A stretch of DNA of 64,000 nt. Origin: Topomyia yanbarensis (lineage: Eukaryota > Arthropoda > Insecta > Diptera > Culicidae). Location: the NCBI RefSeq assembly GCF_030247195.1, contig NC_080671.1:298750917-298814916 (forward strand). Reading direction: 5' to 3'. Each line of letters begins with the position of its first letter. The stretch's first letter is position 1. Of this stretch, positions 60,410 through 64,000 are shown one piece after another. A model generated the notes under the pieces. That model worked only from the letters and a program-made list of their open reading frames with translations. It did not search any database and was not told the DNA's origin. Made by a program: the position numbers and the translations under genes.

Positions 60410-61914
60410 ATGCTGCTATCCCTTGCTACTCTAATAACACTGGTCAACTTGGTAAACTCAGAATATCTCACCATCCGAAATTTATTTGAAGACCCTCTTC
60501 TTTTGCTTAAACAACACGATTGTAAAATTCAAGTTGGTACGATGAAGATAGTTCACCCTCTCAATTTAACTATGATGGAGGAAGCAGCCGAAGCACTTAC
60601 AACCGCTGTTTACAACAGGACGGCTGGAAATAAGCCTTTAGGAGATATAGCTAAATTCAGGATCAAGAAATTATATACAAATTTATACGGTTTAAAACAC
60701 GGTCTATCACACCATCGGGCTAAACGCTGGGACATCCTCGGGACAACGTGGAAATGGGTAGCTGGTTCACCAGATGCACATGACCTGCGTATCATTAACT
60801 CAACGATGAATAATCTAATCGACGAAAACAACTCGCAAATCTCAGTCAACAATCACGTGAATGAAAAATTACAACTGCTCACTAACTCCATCAACGAAAT
60901 CGCATTCAAAATTAATCAAGAAAAATGTATTGCGGAGGATCTTGATATACTCACCATCATACTTAATATTAACACCATCAATCAAATCCTAGAAGACATA
61001 CTAGAAGCAATTACATTCTCCAGAACATCATTAACAAGCCAGAAGATTATCTCAATCCGGGAAATGGTTATCATCAAAACAATGTTACAGGACCAGGGAA
61101 TAACCGTCCAATTTCCCGACGAGGCATTACAATTTGTTGTACCAAAAATAGCTATCAATAATCAAATGTTACTGTATATTCTGCACGTTCCTTATCTCGA
61201 CAACACAACTTCTACTTTAGCAAGGGTATATCCCCTAGCAATCAACAACCAAATTATCTCTAATTACCCAAATAATGTGATCATCTACGAAAATATCATC
61301 TTAACCACCGACAAACCAGGAGATTTCGTACAAAAACAAACTCATCTAAGACAAATTAATGATAACTGTATTAAAAGTATAATTTTCGGGAAGCAATCGG
61401 AATGCAATTCCACTTTCACAAACGAAACGTTTCAGACATTGGTAAACGATAACATGCTACTTATAACAAATTGAAAGAACCAAACGCTACGTACAAATTG
61501 TGGTCTAGACAATCGTACACTGCAAGGAAATTTCCTTGTCGAGTTTTCAATCTGTACAGTATGTTTCAACAATCAACAGTTTAGAAGCGAAGAGATTACA
61601 ACGGAAGCAATCATCATACAAAGAGCATACCATAACGTAATGGTCAATTGGAAACCACGGGAACACCATGTCCTGAAATTCATCAGCAACGAGACTTTGC
61701 AGAATCGTAGAAAGTTAGCACATGTGTATCGTAGAAAGTTAGCACATGTGTATCTACAATACAAACTCAGCTTTAAGTTCTGGGCGCTACTCGGAAGTTA
61801 TTCCTTCACTATACTCACGATAGTTCTCATCATCGTCTTCTGTATCAAAACCCCTACATTTCAATTCAACAGGATCTCATCCGGAAAGGGACTTCCGGAT
61901 CTTCGCGGGGGAAT

Positions 61915-61942
<28 letters not shown>
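60410..61942 (+). pseudogene. env: env, one in-frame stop
   Basis: Insect errantivirus envelope/fusion protein. A hydrophobic signal peptide (MLLSLATLITLVNLVNS) starts at 60410. A furin-type site RAKR follows at about residue 105 and a hydrophobic segment after it, as in gypsy and baculovirus-F-like proteins. Several NxT/NxS glycosylation sites are present. The frame is cut by a TGA at 61472-61474 but stays open in the same frame to 61942. This second part has Cys residues and a transmembrane segment (FWALLGSYSFTILTIVLIIVF, near 61780-61850). A 24 bp tandem duplication lies at 61710-61757. The final codons and stop lie inside the 3' LTR. Confidence 0.85.
61900..61914 (+). promoter_or_regulatory. 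Polypurine tract region
   Basis: CGCGGGGGAAT directly before the AGTTAC of the 3' LTR, the normal place for plus-strand priming; short and imperfect. Confidence 0.5.
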
Positions 61943-62679
<737 letters not shown>

Positions 62680-62990
62680 GATTTTTTCCGAGGCCCGGAG
62701 GGCCGAGTCTTATATACCAATCGACTCAGCTCGACGATTTGGGACAATGTCTCTGTGTGTGTGTGTATGTAACGGACAAATTCTCATTCGTGTTTCTCAG
62801 CAATGGCTGAACCGATCATATCCAAACCAATTGTAAATGAAAGAACTAAAAGCAGTATGAACGCTATTAATTTGTTTTTGATTCTGATGTTTAGTTTCCA
62901 AGATATGAATGTTTGAATGCGTAAAAATGGCGTTTTTGCAGTTTTTTTAAATTATCTGCCGAAATTGACAATATAGATTAAATTTTTTTT
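62680..62990 (+). repeat. Divergent unit of the tandem-unit repeat family
   Basis: GAGGCCCGGAGGGCCGAGTC, a CGACTCAGCTCGACGA block, a short (GT)n tract and CAGCAATGGCTGAACCGAT correspond, in opposite orientation, to the unit seen at 22536-24041. Strongly diverged and single-copy here. Confidence 0.6.
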
Positions 62991-64000
62991 AAGTTTTTAG
63001 ACAGCTTTAACGAATACCTTTCGAACAAGCTATAGATTGTTGAAATCGGACTATTATCAAAAGAGATATTTAACATTAAATGCGGACGAAAGATTATTAT
63101 CATTTCCCATTGCCAGAAATATGACCAAAAACATGTAATCTATTATTAACGCCAAAACGGCTTATTTTAGGTCAATAATATCTTCGGAGAATTTAATGGA
63201 GGTAATATTATCTTTCTTCTGGTATTGTGCTTTTGCTGATTAATCCCCCTATGAGTGAGATATTTTCACAAATTTTCTTGGAAGTGATTATATCGAAATG
63301 ATATCTTCAGCAAATTTGTAGCTCTTATTTTTGCGAATAACTTTACTAAAGACTTTAAATATCTATTTTGAATACTTTAAAAGTTATGGCTTGTTGTTTG
63401 TGGATTACTCTTTGTAGCCTATTTATTGTTCAATATAGTAATAATCCATTGAAATAAGCCAAACATTATTTCAATAAAACGAATTTTGTATTTCATTTTT
63501 CTATCTACAACCGCTAGAAACAATCACCGAACACTTCCAAGTTGTCTGGAAGGAACTTGATAGCTTATCAGTGCAAAAATGTTCTTTTGTGCGAACCTTC
63601 TGACTGCAATTTTTCTAACTTATAACCATTGGATCGATCTGAAACATATCGGAAAATGAAAAGCGAAATAAATAACTGCAAGCAACGGAAAAGAGAAGGT
63701 TTTGGGATTTAACACCATACAACCACACCCCCCCCCCCCACCACACCCAAAAAAAAATATTGGATTGAAGTTGAAAATTTATTGATGCAGACTGATTTAA
63801 TTCAATATTACAATAACAATTATCTGATCCGTAGATTGATAACCTGTTGTTGTAAACGTCATGCGGACTATTGATAAATTGTCGGAATGGGGTCCTGATA
63901 TGTAACTGATCTATTGGTCTTGATTTCACAGTTGTCTAATTGCATCAATATTAAATTCCTGCCTGAAAACATTCCAATAGGAAATTCCAGAGTTCTGTAA
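62991..64000. other. No gene seen
   Basis: AT-rich to the window end, with a C-run near 63728-63740. The frame at 63615-63929 has no recognisable features. Confidence 0.4.

Noticed and set aside
63985..64000. A 15-base match (CAGAACTCTGGAATT on the minus strand) with the start of the candidate exon at 29994
   Set aside because: Several 15-base matches are expected by chance in a window this size, and similarity stops at once.

Overview
This 64 kb window looks like transposon-dominated intergenic DNA from a culicine mosquito, most likely Aedes or a near relative. The basis is AT-rich DNA crowded with short inverted-repeat elements, a Lian-like LOA-clade non-LTR retrotransposon with RNase H, Jockey/CR1-type reverse transcriptase fragments, a 17.6/297-like gypsy retroelement with env, and a tandem microsatellite-bearing repeat that I associate with Aedes genomes from general knowledge. 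I see no intact host gene; all host coding matter is in pieces.

Layout. 1-12,400: two inverted copies of one TIR element with GCGGTGCGG-rich ends, one tandemly duplicated inside, both carrying non-LTR insertions; between them lies a 1.2 kb near-perfect palindrome. 12,400-21,000: quiet DNA, then two inverted 1.3-1.5 kb arms each holding a ~115 bp satellite. 21,000-24,050 and 34,418-37,484: two members of a repeat family made of a unique head plus 3 or 5 tandem ~505 bp units. 24,480-29,440: a broken Jockey/CR1-like element whose upstream part is duplicated in tandem (1.67 kb) with nested foldback elements. 30,318-33,600: a divergent relative of the head-plus-unit family carrying a 119 bp insertion with a hammerhead-ribozyme-like core. 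37,485-42,850: further TIR elements and dispersed repeats.

42,855-62,331: a gypsy-type endogenous retrovirus set in an (AT)n tract: LTR, tRNA-Ser-like primer site, gag, protease, RT/RNase H, integrase, env, partial LTR. Its integrase is split by an 11.46 kb insertion (48,272-59,732) bounded by a 15-19 bp inverted repeat. That insertion contains intron-bearing pieces of the sterol sensor SCAP, a C2H2 zinc-finger exon, a CHCHD2-like fragment and a Lian-like retrotransposon flanked by 366 bp direct repeats. It is the most unusual structure here: it looks like a gene-fragment-capturing transposon nested in an endogenous retrovirus.

All identifications were made by eye from the sequence and translations; no database was searched.
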